Assembly (NCBI GenBank): GCA_024195265.1
Contig: JAJLRJ010000005.1
Location: forward strand, 40,027,280-40,091,279
DNA length: 64,000 nt
DNA from: Dendrophyllia cribrosa
Taxonomy: Eukaryota; Cnidaria; Anthozoa; Scleractinia; Dendrophylliidae
Direction: 5' to 3'
This document shows, in pieces, positions 55,586 through 64,000 of the stretch (within the stretch, counting starts at the first letter, position 1; each line of letters opens with the position of its first letter). Made by a program: the position numbers and the translations under genes. A model generated the notes under the pieces. The model was not told the origin of the DNA. It searched no databases and saw only the letters and a program-made list of their open reading frames with translations.

Positions 55586-55879
55586 GGGGGGGGGCAAGCT
55601 AATCATGTACAAGAGCATGAGGGAAAGCAAGGACTTGAACCTCCCTCAGCGTGGTCACTCTCAGGTAATAAAACAGGTTTAGTCAGTAAATTTTTCTTTC
55701 TTCACAAACTACGATGTTGACAAGACCTCAAATTTTAAACTTAATCCTTTTATTTTCCTATCAAAGGCGAAAAAGAATATTCTGGCATTGAATATTGAAA
55801 ATATTAAATCCTTAGATCAAAAAGGGTTATTGCACTAAAAAAAATGGAGAATATTAAAAATTCTGAGAAAGTACAGTGG

Positions 55880-56185
55880 AACCTCTCGCATCCCCTTAAT
55901 GGAGGCGTCCTTTTAATTGAGGTGATAATTACAAAGATTATATGAGTGGTTTGTCGGCTGGGACCAGGAGAAGTGTCCCCTAAATAGAGGTGTCCCTTTT
56001 ATGGAGGTGATAAATACAAAGATTACATGAGAGTTTTGCCGGCTGGGACCAGGAGAATTGTCCCATTAATAGAAGTGTCCCTTTAAAAGGGGTGACCCTT
56101 TACTAGAAGTGATAATTATAAAGATTATATGAACGTGCCGGCCGGAACCAGGACAAGTGTCCCATTAAAAGAGGTGAGCCTTTAG
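55880..56185. repeat. Tandem repeat of about 98 bp, three units
   Basis: Units share 'gaggtgataattacaaagat', 'atatgag' and 'ggctgggaccaggagaa'. The left end 'cagtggaacctct' resembles the terminal sequence of mariner-type elements, so the array may have grown inside one. Confidence 0.7.
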
Positions 56186-56726
56186 GGACGGACCATTATT
56201 TTTCTGGAGGGGGGGTATGAGAAATTTTCCTCTGCAAACATTTTTTTTTTATCCATGCGCCTCTGCAATTATTTTTTTTAAAAACAAACCTTCCTGCAAA
56301 CAATTTTTTTCATTGTGATCTTGTAAGGTTCCAAAAAAAATATTAAGGTACTTTTTCCAAGTCACTAACAGTGCTATATACTGGTCTTGTAACGCTTTCG
56401 AGTGGCATATCACGAGAAAGTGTTGCATAACTATTTTATACCATGCCGTAGAAAATACAGTAGGAAGCACCATCAATGCGACATACGTGCAGCGCACGAT
56501 GGGAAGGTTGGGTGTAATACGGTCGAACAACGGCTTTCCTGTATTCTGATTGGTTGTATTTTCTATGGCATGGTATAAATGCATTTAAATTGCCTATTTT
56601 TCTAAATAGTTTCTGTAAATAAATTTATGCAGTAGTCACTTATATTTGTTGTGGTTTCTTTATACATCACTTACCATTCTATTTTAGATAGAAGTACGCA
56701 GTACTACTGTGGAGATGTATATATTT

Positions 56727-57200
56727 TGAGGCTCGGGAATAGTGGTAGTGAGCGAAAAGTCGTTTGTTCAATCCTGGTCTCTAGCGTCGTGTTGGTTCCT
56801 TTGATAAATTGAGCAACTTCACTCCACATTGTATAAATGGGTTGTGTCCTTAATAGACAAGAAACTTTACTCCATATTGTCTCTCTCCACCCAGGTGTAT
56901 ACATGGGTTGTGTCCTTAGACAAGAAACTTCACTCCACATTGTCTTTCTCCACCAAGGTGTATAAATGGGTTGTGTCCTTAGACAAGATACTTTATTCCA
57001 TATTGTCTCTCTCCACCCAGGTGTATAAATGGGTTTTGTCCTTTATAGACAGGAAACTTTACTCCACATTGTCTCTCTTCACTCAGGTGTATAAATGGGT
57101 ACCAGTTACCGTTAGGTAAACTTCACAGAAATACTGGGGGTAACCCTGTGATAGACTAGCATGCATCTATAGTCATTTCATGCTACAGAAACCATAGCAA
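56727..57200 (+). repeat. tRNA-derived SINE with an internal VNTR of about 60 bp
   Basis: A tRNA-like head (A box in 'aatagtggtagtgagc', B box in 'tttgttcaatcctgg') is followed by five units of 'gtgtataaatgggttgtgtc', 'cttagacaagaaac' and 'attgtctctctccaccca'. The SINE tail 'aaccctgtgatagactagc' comes last. The tail is the same one that is tandemly amplified at 2284-3060. Confidence 0.75.
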
Positions 57201-57282
57201 AGCGCGGACACCGATTAGCCACCTGGTTAGTTCATTTTTCTTGGGCATGGGCTTTTAATACCTTCACAGTACTGCTACAAAG

Positions 57283-60200
57283 CTACTGACGCACATAGAG
57301 GGCATATGACAGGCAATATGCCAAGGGAGTTGCAGGCTTTTTCCCACAATACTTGAGGCCAGACCCTCGTTGACGATGCTCCCATAGCCCATCGTACTCA
57401 TACCACCCGGCCTGTGGTACCAATGGTGATGGTAGGCACATTGCTGATTTGAAATGATTGCCATTGCCATACGTTACTCCAAACAACTTGTACGTAGTCA
57501 ATGTCCCATTAGCTTTCAAAATCATGTCGTCAGGAAGATGACCGACCTCCAACACTCGCCCATTCCTTGACAGAATGTCAACGTTACATGGTAAAACAAG
57601 CGGCATTCCTTGAATGAAGAACCGGTTGGACTCTGTTCTTGAGCCCTGGCACAGTGAGCTACTGCGCTTCTTTTTCCGAAGGCAAGGAGAAGGGGTTGTC
57701 TTGTGGAGCCAATTGCAGACAGACATCTTAAAGCTATTTTCAGGTGTGTTCGCTTTGGCATCACTAAGGATTATTTCAGAAGACTTTGATGAAATTGAAG
57801 GCTTTGGGCAAGTGCTCTCACTGCAAACGGTGTTGTAGGTTGTGGCAAGTACATTAGCCATTGCTGAAATGAAAAAGTCGTATTCACTCCCAAATATGTC
57901 AATGACAGGCTGTGTAAGGTCAACTTTATGCGGGAACATCTCCAACCAATGCATTTTACCAAGCACAAATTCCCCAGCCTGAAAATATCTGTGTACACCC
58001 ATAATACGCTGGTAAAACAAATCCTTCTCAGCCTGCACTATCGCGGGATAAAGGGTGCAAATGAAGTGAAACATTGTAAGCCAATTGTCTATTGGGCATG
58101 TGTTTTGCAGTCTTACAACGTTTCCGTTGTACACTGTGCTACCTGCCCAAGGTGGAACAGGCGGCAAACTGTTGTTGGTGTGGCTCTTTGTGCGTTGGAC
58201 TGTCATTTTCAGAGAGACACCTGTATTTGGTATGTGACCGCACATAATGTTCTCTTTGATTAGTTTTACTTTCTTCCTTTTGTTGAATCCTTTTTTCTTT
58301 GCATCTTCAACTGACATACCACAACATTCTGTAAGATACAAGTTTAGCTCTGCAATAGAAAGATCTGTTAAACCGCCATATTTTGCCAGGTGTTCCCAGT
58401 CAATGTCATCAACATGTTTTGCTGCTGCAGATTCTTTGGCAGATTTTTTCTGGGTTTTTTTCATTGTTGCCTTAATTTCAAGTTCAACTTGTTTCTTGGC
58501 TTCTTTCAAGACTTCATCCCTCAAGTCTTCCCCCACAAATTCAATAACAAGCGCATCTACACCATCAGTTACTTTCGTCATTGTTTCGTTGCTGTCGACA
58601 GGTGTAAGAGTTTGACTTCCGTCATCATGGGTAGTGGTGTTATATGAAAGTTGAGGTTTCCCACAATCTTTGATTAGTTTATGAAGCTGTGTACGGGGAC
58701 AGTAGTCATCCACTTCTCGCGTTTTACTCATTACTTTGGCTTTACTAAGAGAAAACTTTTCCATGAAGTTTCCAGACTCTACCTGCTCGGATGAACAGTA
58801 GTGAAAATCAGATGATTCTTCATTGTAATCAGGAACTGGGGCATTCACTCTTTGCACTGGAAGATCACTCCACCCATCAGCGTTGAGTCGATCTGTGTTT
58901 TCCACAGAGGCATGGAAGTGACACTTTTTCTCACAAGCATCTCGAATTGCTTCCACTCCGCCATCATAAACTCGATAATGCTCGGAGAAAAATGTTTGCT
59001 GGTATTTGAAATATGCACTTCCTGCGCATGCATTTAATGCCTTAGCTGACGAAGACATGCTACACTTTACAAGGAATTCATGGTCAAAGAAAAAGCCATC
59101 CCATGAACAGTCGTTTGGAACTCTTGCATGTATAGAGGTTCCCATGCAAGGCTTTCCGTCATACAACGAGGCAACGGATTTGGCACATTGATATGCTTCG
59201 TCTTGTTCCTTTCTGGTCATCACATCGTTCAGTTCGTCGTCTTTCATGATCAGAATTTCGCCAGGTGAAACTATACTGGTGAGTGGAACTGACGGAATTG
59301 GAATAGTATGTCCTGACCCAGCATGTTCATTCAGTGATCTCATCACCTTTTCTGCAATGTGAACTCTTGAGTCCCCGGGAGCATAGTGTAGTCTAGCCTG
59401 TAAATCCAAACTATGAATCTGGAATGCTTCTGCAAGGCGAATTTGTGTCACTTTCTCTTTGGAGTTCACCCCGGGACCAGCATCGGAAGTTTGAATTTCA
59501 ATTGCACGGTGCTTTGGAAGATTCAGAGATTCTAACTGAAGTCTCACTCGTCTAGCTTCAGACTTCAGAGAGCCATATTCTGACAGTAACTGTTGCTTTG
59601 ACTCCTCACCTGGACATGAAACTTGAACTATTTTTTGCAGATCTTCTACTTGACTCTTTAACTCATGAAGCTGGCTGACAACTGTAGAGCAAATGTTATC
59701 TTCCCTTGTATCAAGGTTTGTGAGGACATTTGTTACTGATTCTATCCTTCCTTTCAGCACATCCAGCCTCAGTTCCTCTCTTGCTCTATGATCACTTCCA
59801 TCTGAAATGCGTAGAAAATCAGCCTCGATTGTCATAAGTTCAAACTGTAACAAGGAGTCCCGTATAAAGATGAGATGGCTGGCAGCTTCTGTTGGTTCCA
59901 GAAACACTTTTCCATGCTCTTCAGAGAAGTTGCTTGGAAGTTCGTGTTCTTCTCTAAATAGAAGCCTTGAGGAGTACAGGTCATTGGCCCAATTTGTAGC
60001 ATGTGATGGATAGTAAACTTTGGGTTTACAGTTCACGGAAACTGTCACATCTTCGGGGACATACTTGTCTCGCCCATTGTATTCTGTCTCACTTTGTTCA
60101 TTCACCATCAAAACGACACCAGGGCTCACATATCCTGTCTTCTTTGGATAGTCAGAGGAGGGAAGCTCAAACTTTAACTCTTCCTTAGCCAACTGCAACG

Positions 60201-61440
60201 GCCTGTGCAAAGGTCGAGAGAATCCTTCAGAGGTTCCACACCGGAGGTAGCATTTGTCATCGACTGCTAAACGCAACACACGACCTCTATGTTTTGAATT
60301 CTTTGCAAAAGCGAGCCTTGTGTAGTTCTTTATGAAAGCTCTGTTGTAATGAACATTTACATGTCGATTGCATTCCTTCTTCTGACTTCTGGTGAAGGAC
60401 CACAGACTTTTGCCCCTGTGTTGTTTAGCTTGTACTGAGCGCTTGTTTCGAGGTTTTCCAAATGCTCTAACAGTTTCTTTTGACTTTATCAACCTCGTGT
60501 TGTTTTTCTTTAAAAACTTGTTGGCAATTCGGAGCATCTCCCTGCTTTGGATTCGCTGAGAAGGTTCATCCAAGTACGCTGTTCCTTCTTCACCATGCCG
60601 GCGCCTGTGGGCTTTTGAATGCTCTGCAAGTACATTGTAGATGGCATTTTCCGCGCCTCTGTCAATTAGGTAAGACCCCCTTTTCTTTCCCTTTTGATTC
60701 CACAAATCAGATTTCCACGCTCTAAACTTTCTATAAACATACTGCTTCCTTAGGCTGGTAGAATCCTCCTGTAATGTCTCAAGTTTCTGCCTCTTGTTTG
60801 CAATATCACTTTCATAATCACTGATAATGTTTTCATCAAGGCGTTTCCTTTTCTTGGCAAGGGATTCTGACTTTTTCTCAAGGGCATTTCTCAGTTTCAA
60901 AACTGTTTCTTCTACATGAGTATCTGCTTCATTTTCGAATTCAGTCATCTTATCTGGGACAGACCACAGCATGTCTTCAACCTGTCCTTGAACACTTGAC
61001 ACGAAATCCGGAGTCAGGCCTAGATACTCCTTTAGTCCCGTTTTGCTGAAAATGTTGCTGAGAATATACAGGAGTAAGTACCTGTCCTTATTTGTTGAAG
61101 TTAAGGACATCAGGTGTTCAAAGACTGGGGTAAACGACTTCAGTTTTTCATTAAGAATTGTAGGCTGTAGTTCCTCAACAATAGATTCCAACACCTCTTC
61201 AAAGCTGTTGCAAATTTCCTGGTTTACACCGTTCTCCATCAGCATAACAAATGCTCTCACACCTGTTGTTAAGTAAATAACAGGGAGGCCAGCATGTCCA
61301 AGCAGCTTCTCTTTGAACGTCTGCTTGGCGTTGCGCATTACTGACTCGGAAAGTTGTGTTATATCTCTGATGTGAGATGTGTAGTATTTGAAGCACTCGT
61401 CAAATGCCATAACCTTTCTAATCAGCAGTTCGTCCAGCAA
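57283..61440 (-). CDS. Large unrecognised protein with coiled coils and a papain/USP-like C-terminal domain
   Basis: A single uninterrupted frame of 1385 codons. The N-terminal part is helical, with a basic coiled coil near residues 185-240 (KKRKRLDENIISDYESD). A Lys/Arg-rich region leads to LRLAVDDKCYLRCGTSEGF near residue 395, then a second coiled coil near 550-640. The C-terminal domain has Cys1115 (QNTCPIDNWLTMF), His1329 (GNGNHFKSAM) and Asp1350 (GWYEYDGLW). That order and the His-x21-Asp spacing resemble ubiquitin-specific or papain-fold peptidases; this is inference. The true start is probably upstream at 61658-61660 (MASTNEWNERRRDL), joined through a frame change at an A8 run (61478-61485), giving about 1,456 aa. 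It is intronless and divergent from the SAM-like gene 218 bp away. I do not recognise the family. Confidence 0.75.
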   Translation of the reverse strand: MLDELLIRKVMAFDECFKYYTSHIRDITQLSESVMRNAKQTFKEKLLGHAGLPVIYLTTGVRAFVMLMENGVNQEICNSFEEVLESIVEELQPTILNEKLKSFTPVFEHLMSLTSTNKDRYLLLYILSNIFSKTGLKEYLGLTPDFVSSVQGQVEDMLWSVPDKMTEFENEADTHVEETVLKLRNALEKKSESLAKKRKRLDENIISDYESDIANKRQKLETLQEDSTSLRKQYVYRKFRAWKSDLWNQKGKKRGSYLIDRGAENAIYNVLAEHSKAHRRRHGEEGTAYLDEPSQRIQSREMLRIANKFLKKNNTRLIKSKETVRAFGKPRNKRSVQAKQHRGKSLWSFTRSQKKECNRHVNVHYNRAFIKNYTRLAFAKNSKHRGRVLRLAVDDKCYLRCGTSEGFSRPLHRPLQLAKEELKFELPSSDYPKKTGYVSPGVVLMVNEQSETEYNGRDKYVPEDVTVSVNCKPKVYYPSHATNWANDLYSSRLLFREEHELPSNFSEEHGKVFLEPTEAASHLIFIRDSLLQFELMTIEADFLRISDGSDHRAREELRLDVLKGRIESVTNVLTNLDTREDNICSTVVSQLHELKSQVEDLQKIVQVSCPGEESKQQLLSEYGSLKSEARRVRLQLESLNLPKHRAIEIQTSDAGPGVNSKEKVTQIRLAEAFQIHSLDLQARLHYAPGDSRVHIAEKVMRSLNEHAGSGHTIPIPSVPLTSIVSPGEILIMKDDELNDVMTRKEQDEAYQCAKSVASLYDGKPCMGTSIHARVPNDCSWDGFFFDHEFLVKCSMSSSAKALNACAGSAYFKYQQTFFSEHYRVYDGGVEAIRDACEKKCHFHASVENTDRLNADGWSDLPVQRVNAPVPDYNEESSDFHYCSSEQVESGNFMEKFSLSKAKVMSKTREVDDYCPRTQLHKLIKDCGKPQLSYNTTTHDDGSQTLTPVDSNETMTKVTDGVDALVIEFVGEDLRDEVLKEAKKQVELEIKATMKKTQKKSAKESAAAKHVDDIDWEHLAKYGGLTDLSIAELNLYLTECCGMSVEDAKKKGFNKRKKVKLIKENIMCGHIPNTGVSLKMTVQRTKSHTNNSLPPVPPWAGSTVYNGNVVRLQNTCPIDNWLTMFHFICTLYPAIVQAEKDLFYQRIMGVHRYFQAGEFVLGKMHWLEMFPHKVDLTQPVIDIFGSEYDFFISAMANVLATTYNTVCSESTCPKPSISSKSSEIILSDAKANTPENSFKMSVCNWLHKTTPSPCLRKKKRSSSLCQGSRTESNRFFIQGMPLVLPCNVDILSRNGRVLEVGHLPDDMILKANGTLTTYKLFGVTYGNGNHFKSAMCLPSPLVPQAGWYEYDGLWEHRQRGSGLKYCGKKPATPLAYCLSYALYVRQ

Positions 61441-61660
61441 TGATGACAGGGCTGTGAAGGCAGAGGCTGATTTTCTGTTTTTTTTCTTGATCTTCCAGAA
61501 TTTTCATCTCAATAAACGCTTGGCAGCTAATGACAGACTGAACATTCAATGATCGCTCGATATGAACTCCATTCTTTTTGTGAAATTTTTCGCTGTCGTC
61601 AATTACTCGAAGATTCCTCAGATCTCTCCTGCGTTCATTCCACTCGTTTGTGCTCGCCAT

Positions 61661-61878
61661 GTTGAAATATTGGGCAAATACGAGGAGAAACTGTAGCGAG
61701 AAGAGCGAAAACGTTCGATGCACGAGTGACACGAGGTCGAGCTTTAATAAAACTGATACTCGACTGACCTACTCGACTACGGAAATCAGGAATAACCACT
61801 TTGATAATCTCAAACTAACAAAAGGACTGGTGACTATTTGAAAGAAAAACCGCTGTTCACTGAACATGCATTTTCAAA
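61661..61878. promoter_or_regulatory. Divergent promoter region between the two long intronless genes
   Basis: The proposed start codons face away from each other across 218 bp that contain no other gene. Shared control is likely from the arrangement. No specific motif was identified. An alternative upstream ATG for the minus gene (61730-61732) lies inside the interval. Confidence 0.45.
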
Positions 61879-63474
61879 ATGGCGGACACGCTTGCTTTCG
61901 ACAAATTTCTTTGTGATGCAAATTTGCAAATGTTTAAAGATAAATTCGTAAGCGAAGGGGTGGAAAGAGTGCGTGACATCACGGATGTTTCAGATGATAC
62001 TCTTACTGGTTTTGGGATGTCTAAAACTCAAATACAGCGATTGCGAAGGCTCTTCAAACTCTGGCAACTGGAAACCAGCATGTCAAAGCCCAGCGACCAA
62101 AGCATTCCCCCAAAGACAAAAGAAGTGGAGGGCAGGGTAAACGTTCATGTGCCTTTGAACTTTTTCAACTCAACAGGAGGAAATATTCTTCAAATATCGC
62201 GAAAACCGTTGGAAAAACGCTACTCGAAACTGTGGTACTCGAACCCAAACTCGCTGAAACAGACTTTAAACAATTCGTTTATTCTTGCCATGTGCTATGA
62301 AAGGGACCGTGACTTTAATAACATCCGTTTGCTCGAAGACTGGGCCAGGAAAGAGAGGGAACGAAGAATTTCAGTGCTGTTGTCTATCCATCCCTGTGAT
62401 GTAAATTTGGCAAAGGAATCTGTATACATCAAACAAAAGTCAGTACCTTGGATGTGGAATCAGTTAAAAAAGAATTATCCTATGGCTGCCACTCTATCAG
62501 CAGACACAAAAACCTTTTCTGGATCAGCTGCAAAGGATATACTTTTTTACTATGATGGTGTCAAAGAATTAGAAGAGAGTGTGAACAGAGTGTTAAAAAT
62601 GGCAGAGGATGGCTTGTCTGAAACCACAGACAGTGGTATGAAAATGAAAGAATCGTTTAAAGGTGCACACCAATGGTATTCTGAAGTTTTACCACAGATC
62701 ACTGAACTTCAAAACAGAGTGGCAACAGACCTTGCTAGAATATCCACACTCAAAGCAATTGTTGTAAGCAAGTACCATATGGAAGAGACAGTGAAAGTCA
62801 TTGCTGAAAGAAAACGAAAGAAAAATGCACGGAAAGAGAAAAGAAAGAAATTAAAGCAGACAGAATCATCATTGAACAGCAGTTCAACCAAAAGCATTGG
62901 GCAAAAAGGACAGAAACTGGTGTCCTATTTTGCCAAAACAGACACAGTTGATGAGGCCCAAGTAAACAGTCAATGCAAGGCAAACACCATGGGGGAAGAT
63001 GGTAGTTCAGTTATCAATGAGGATATGGTTTCAGAGGAAAGTGTTTCCCTCCAAGCAAGCACTCAGTGCAAGCCAAACACCATGGGGGAAGATGATAGTT
63101 CAGTCATTAATGAGGATATGGTTTCAAAGGAAAGTGTTTCCCTCCAAGCAAGCACTCAATGCAAGCCAAACACCATGGGGGAAGATGACAGCTCAGTTAT
63201 TAATGAGGATATGGTTTCAGAGGAAAGTGTTTCCCTCCAAGCAAGCACTCAGTGCAAACCAAACTCTGAAGAAATATATGTTACTTCAGATGTTAGTGAG
63301 GGTATGGCTGCAAAAGAATGTACATCCCTTCATCAAAACTTTGAAGAAAAATGGGATATATTTGATAACCAATCTGAAATAGGCACAGACAGTTCAGAAA
63401 CAGACAGTGACTCGTCTGCTGATGAGTTTTCTGCTATTGATCCATTACATGAGGATAATGTGGAATACATTTAA
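61879..63474 (+). CDS. SAM-like domain protein with C-terminal tandem repeat, 531 aa
   Basis: An intronless frame of 531 codons starts at the first ATG (aaaATGGCGGAC). Residues about 5-65 (FDKFLCDANLQMFKDKF, then TLTGFGMSKTQIQRLRRLF) look like a sterile alpha motif, a helical protein or RNA interaction domain. The middle part is predicted helical without a recognised family. A very basic stretch at about residues 305-330 (AERKRKKNARKEKRKKLKQ) suggests nuclear localisation or nucleic-acid contact. From about residue 365 a 31-residue unit (QCKPNTMGEDDSSVINEDMV at its start) occurs three times plus a decayed fourth. The C-terminus is acidic and Ser-rich (SETDSDSSADE). It is divergently paired with the large gene; function unknown. 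Confidence 0.75.
   Translation: MADTLAFDKFLCDANLQMFKDKFVSEGVERVRDITDVSDDTLTGFGMSKTQIQRLRRLFKLWQLETSMSKPSDQSIPPKTKEVEGRVNVHVPLNFFNSTGGNILQISRKPLEKRYSKLWYSNPNSLKQTLNNSFILAMCYERDRDFNNIRLLEDWARKERERRISVLLSIHPCDVNLAKESVYIKQKSVPWMWNQLKKNYPMAATLSADTKTFSGSAAKDILFYYDGVKELEESVNRVLKMAEDGLSETTDSGMKMKESFKGAHQWYSEVLPQITELQNRVATDLARISTLKAIVVSKYHMEETVKVIAERKRKKNARKEKRKKLKQTESSLNSSSTKSIGQKGQKLVSYFAKTDTVDEAQVNSQCKANTMGEDGSSVINEDMVSEESVSLQASTQCKPNTMGEDDSSVINEDMVSKESVSLQASTQCKPNTMGEDDSSVINEDMVSEESVSLQASTQCKPNSEEIYVTSDVSEGMAAKECTSLHQNFEEKWDIFDNQSEIGTDSSETDSDSSADEFSAIDPLHEDNVEYI
62964..63340 (+). repeat. Coding tandem repeat, 93 bp unit
   Basis: Three nearly identical 93 bp units and one diverged unit lie in the 3' part of the SAM-like gene. 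Because 93 is a multiple of three, an alternative frame also stays open across the array; that second frame (62999-63382) is taken as a by-product. Confidence 0.92.
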
Positions 63475-64000
63475 CTTTAAACAGTTTATAATATATTAGT
63501 ATATACCACAAAAGTGAATAGTGCTTTCGCTCTATAATAGTTAACTATTCACCTTGACTTGACTTGACTTATCTTATGCATCTCCTAATCTGTTTTCATT
63601 TAATAATAGGTGCTGATTTATGATAAAAAATATTTGTTATGAAAAAAGTGCTCAGTCAAACCGACTACAAACTGTTAAGGGATTTTCCCTAAAAATCCTG
63701 TACATCGAGACAATATTGGGCACTTTTTTCATAACAAATAGTTAATTGCTGATTTATGATGATAAAAATACATTATGATTAATTATTATCTGATCACAGG
63801 TAAACCACTAGGGATTGTGGAACACAAGTGTTGTTGTTTTAGTTATTAGTCATCGCATGAACATTAATTGGTAAAGGATTGATGCTTTTCTATTAAGAAT
63901 GTAAGCTGGTGCAGCAAGTGGGAACATAGTGATCCAACCTTAATTTTTACCAGATGATAAACTTTATTCCTGCCACAAACAAAGGAATCATTTGTGAAAC
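63475..64000. other. 3' flank of the SAM-like gene with small palindromes
   Basis: A hairpin 'gtgaatag...ctattcac' lies at 63514-63553. A larger foldback follows at 63632-63739. No polyadenylation signal was singled out with confidence and no further gene is seen. Confidence 0.5.
63632..63739. mobile_element. Foldback MITE, 108 bp, perfect 20 bp arms
   Basis: 'atttgttatgaaaaaagtgc' at the left is matched exactly by its complement at the right end, with TA at the outer borders. The phrase 'gctgatttatgat' is repeated outside both ends (63612 and 63748), possibly through duplication of the site. Confidence 0.85.

Noticed and set aside
62999..63382. Second frame of 127 codons inside the SAM-like gene
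   Set aside because: It stays open because the 93 bp repeat unit is a multiple of three; the main frame has the domain and the start.

Overview
The window is animal nuclear DNA. It contains spliced genes with GT-AG introns, tRNA-derived SINEs, Penelope-like and LINE retroelements, and dozens of small inverted-repeat elements. The mix of repeat families and the frequent TACATGTA-type words fit an anthozoan cnidarian such as a stony coral. That is inference, because no rRNA, mitochondrial or marker gene settles it.

Left part (1-17.3 kb): two host genes point away from each other across a 512 bp shared promoter region. On the minus strand is the 5' two-fifths of the Fe-S DNA helicase DDX11/CHL1: 11 exons from 13253 down to 656, through the DEAH box, with the rest off the left edge. 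On the plus strand is a two-exon DRAM-type six-transmembrane protein (13766-16492). Their introns hold most of the local repeats: a SINE-derived minisatellite, a minisatellite made from the end of DDX11 exon 8, a 1.5 kb TIR element, a foldback with hammerhead-ribozyme-like cores, and several MITEs with clear target-site duplications (TSDs).

Middle part (17.3-29.4 kb): no host gene is recognisable. The stretch holds foldback elements, a probable solo LTR, long poly-G/poly-C tracts, a 5'-truncated L1/Tx1-like LINE with a perfect 14 bp TSD (23424-25768), and two tandem copies of an unclassified TIR element (25802-28494). The longer copy carries pieces of a multi-exon minus-strand gene and a 74 bp VNTR.

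NAT cluster (29.4-53.1 kb): five single-exon arylamine N-acetyltransferase genes, one inverted, three forward and intact, and one forward pseudogene with a single premature stop. The NAT genes share flanks, so segmental duplication spread them, and later insertions (TA-flanked TIR element, CR1/L2-like LINE, hAT-like MITEs, pogo-like element) can be read against empty sites in the sister flanks. Two Penelope-like retroelements lie inside the cluster (about 37.8-40.1 kb plus, 41.15-43.0 kb minus), each followed by a hammerhead-like sequence.

Right part (53.1-64 kb): repeats, then a divergent pair of long intronless genes 218 bp apart. One encodes an unrecognised protein of about 1,385-1,456 aa with coiled coils and a C-terminal Cys/His/Asp arrangement like a papain-fold or ubiquitin-protease domain. 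The other encodes a 531 aa protein with an N-terminal SAM-like domain and a 31-residue tandem repeat. This pair is the best candidate for an undescribed system or large mobile element. Several frame breaks in the window fall at homopolymers and may be assembly errors.
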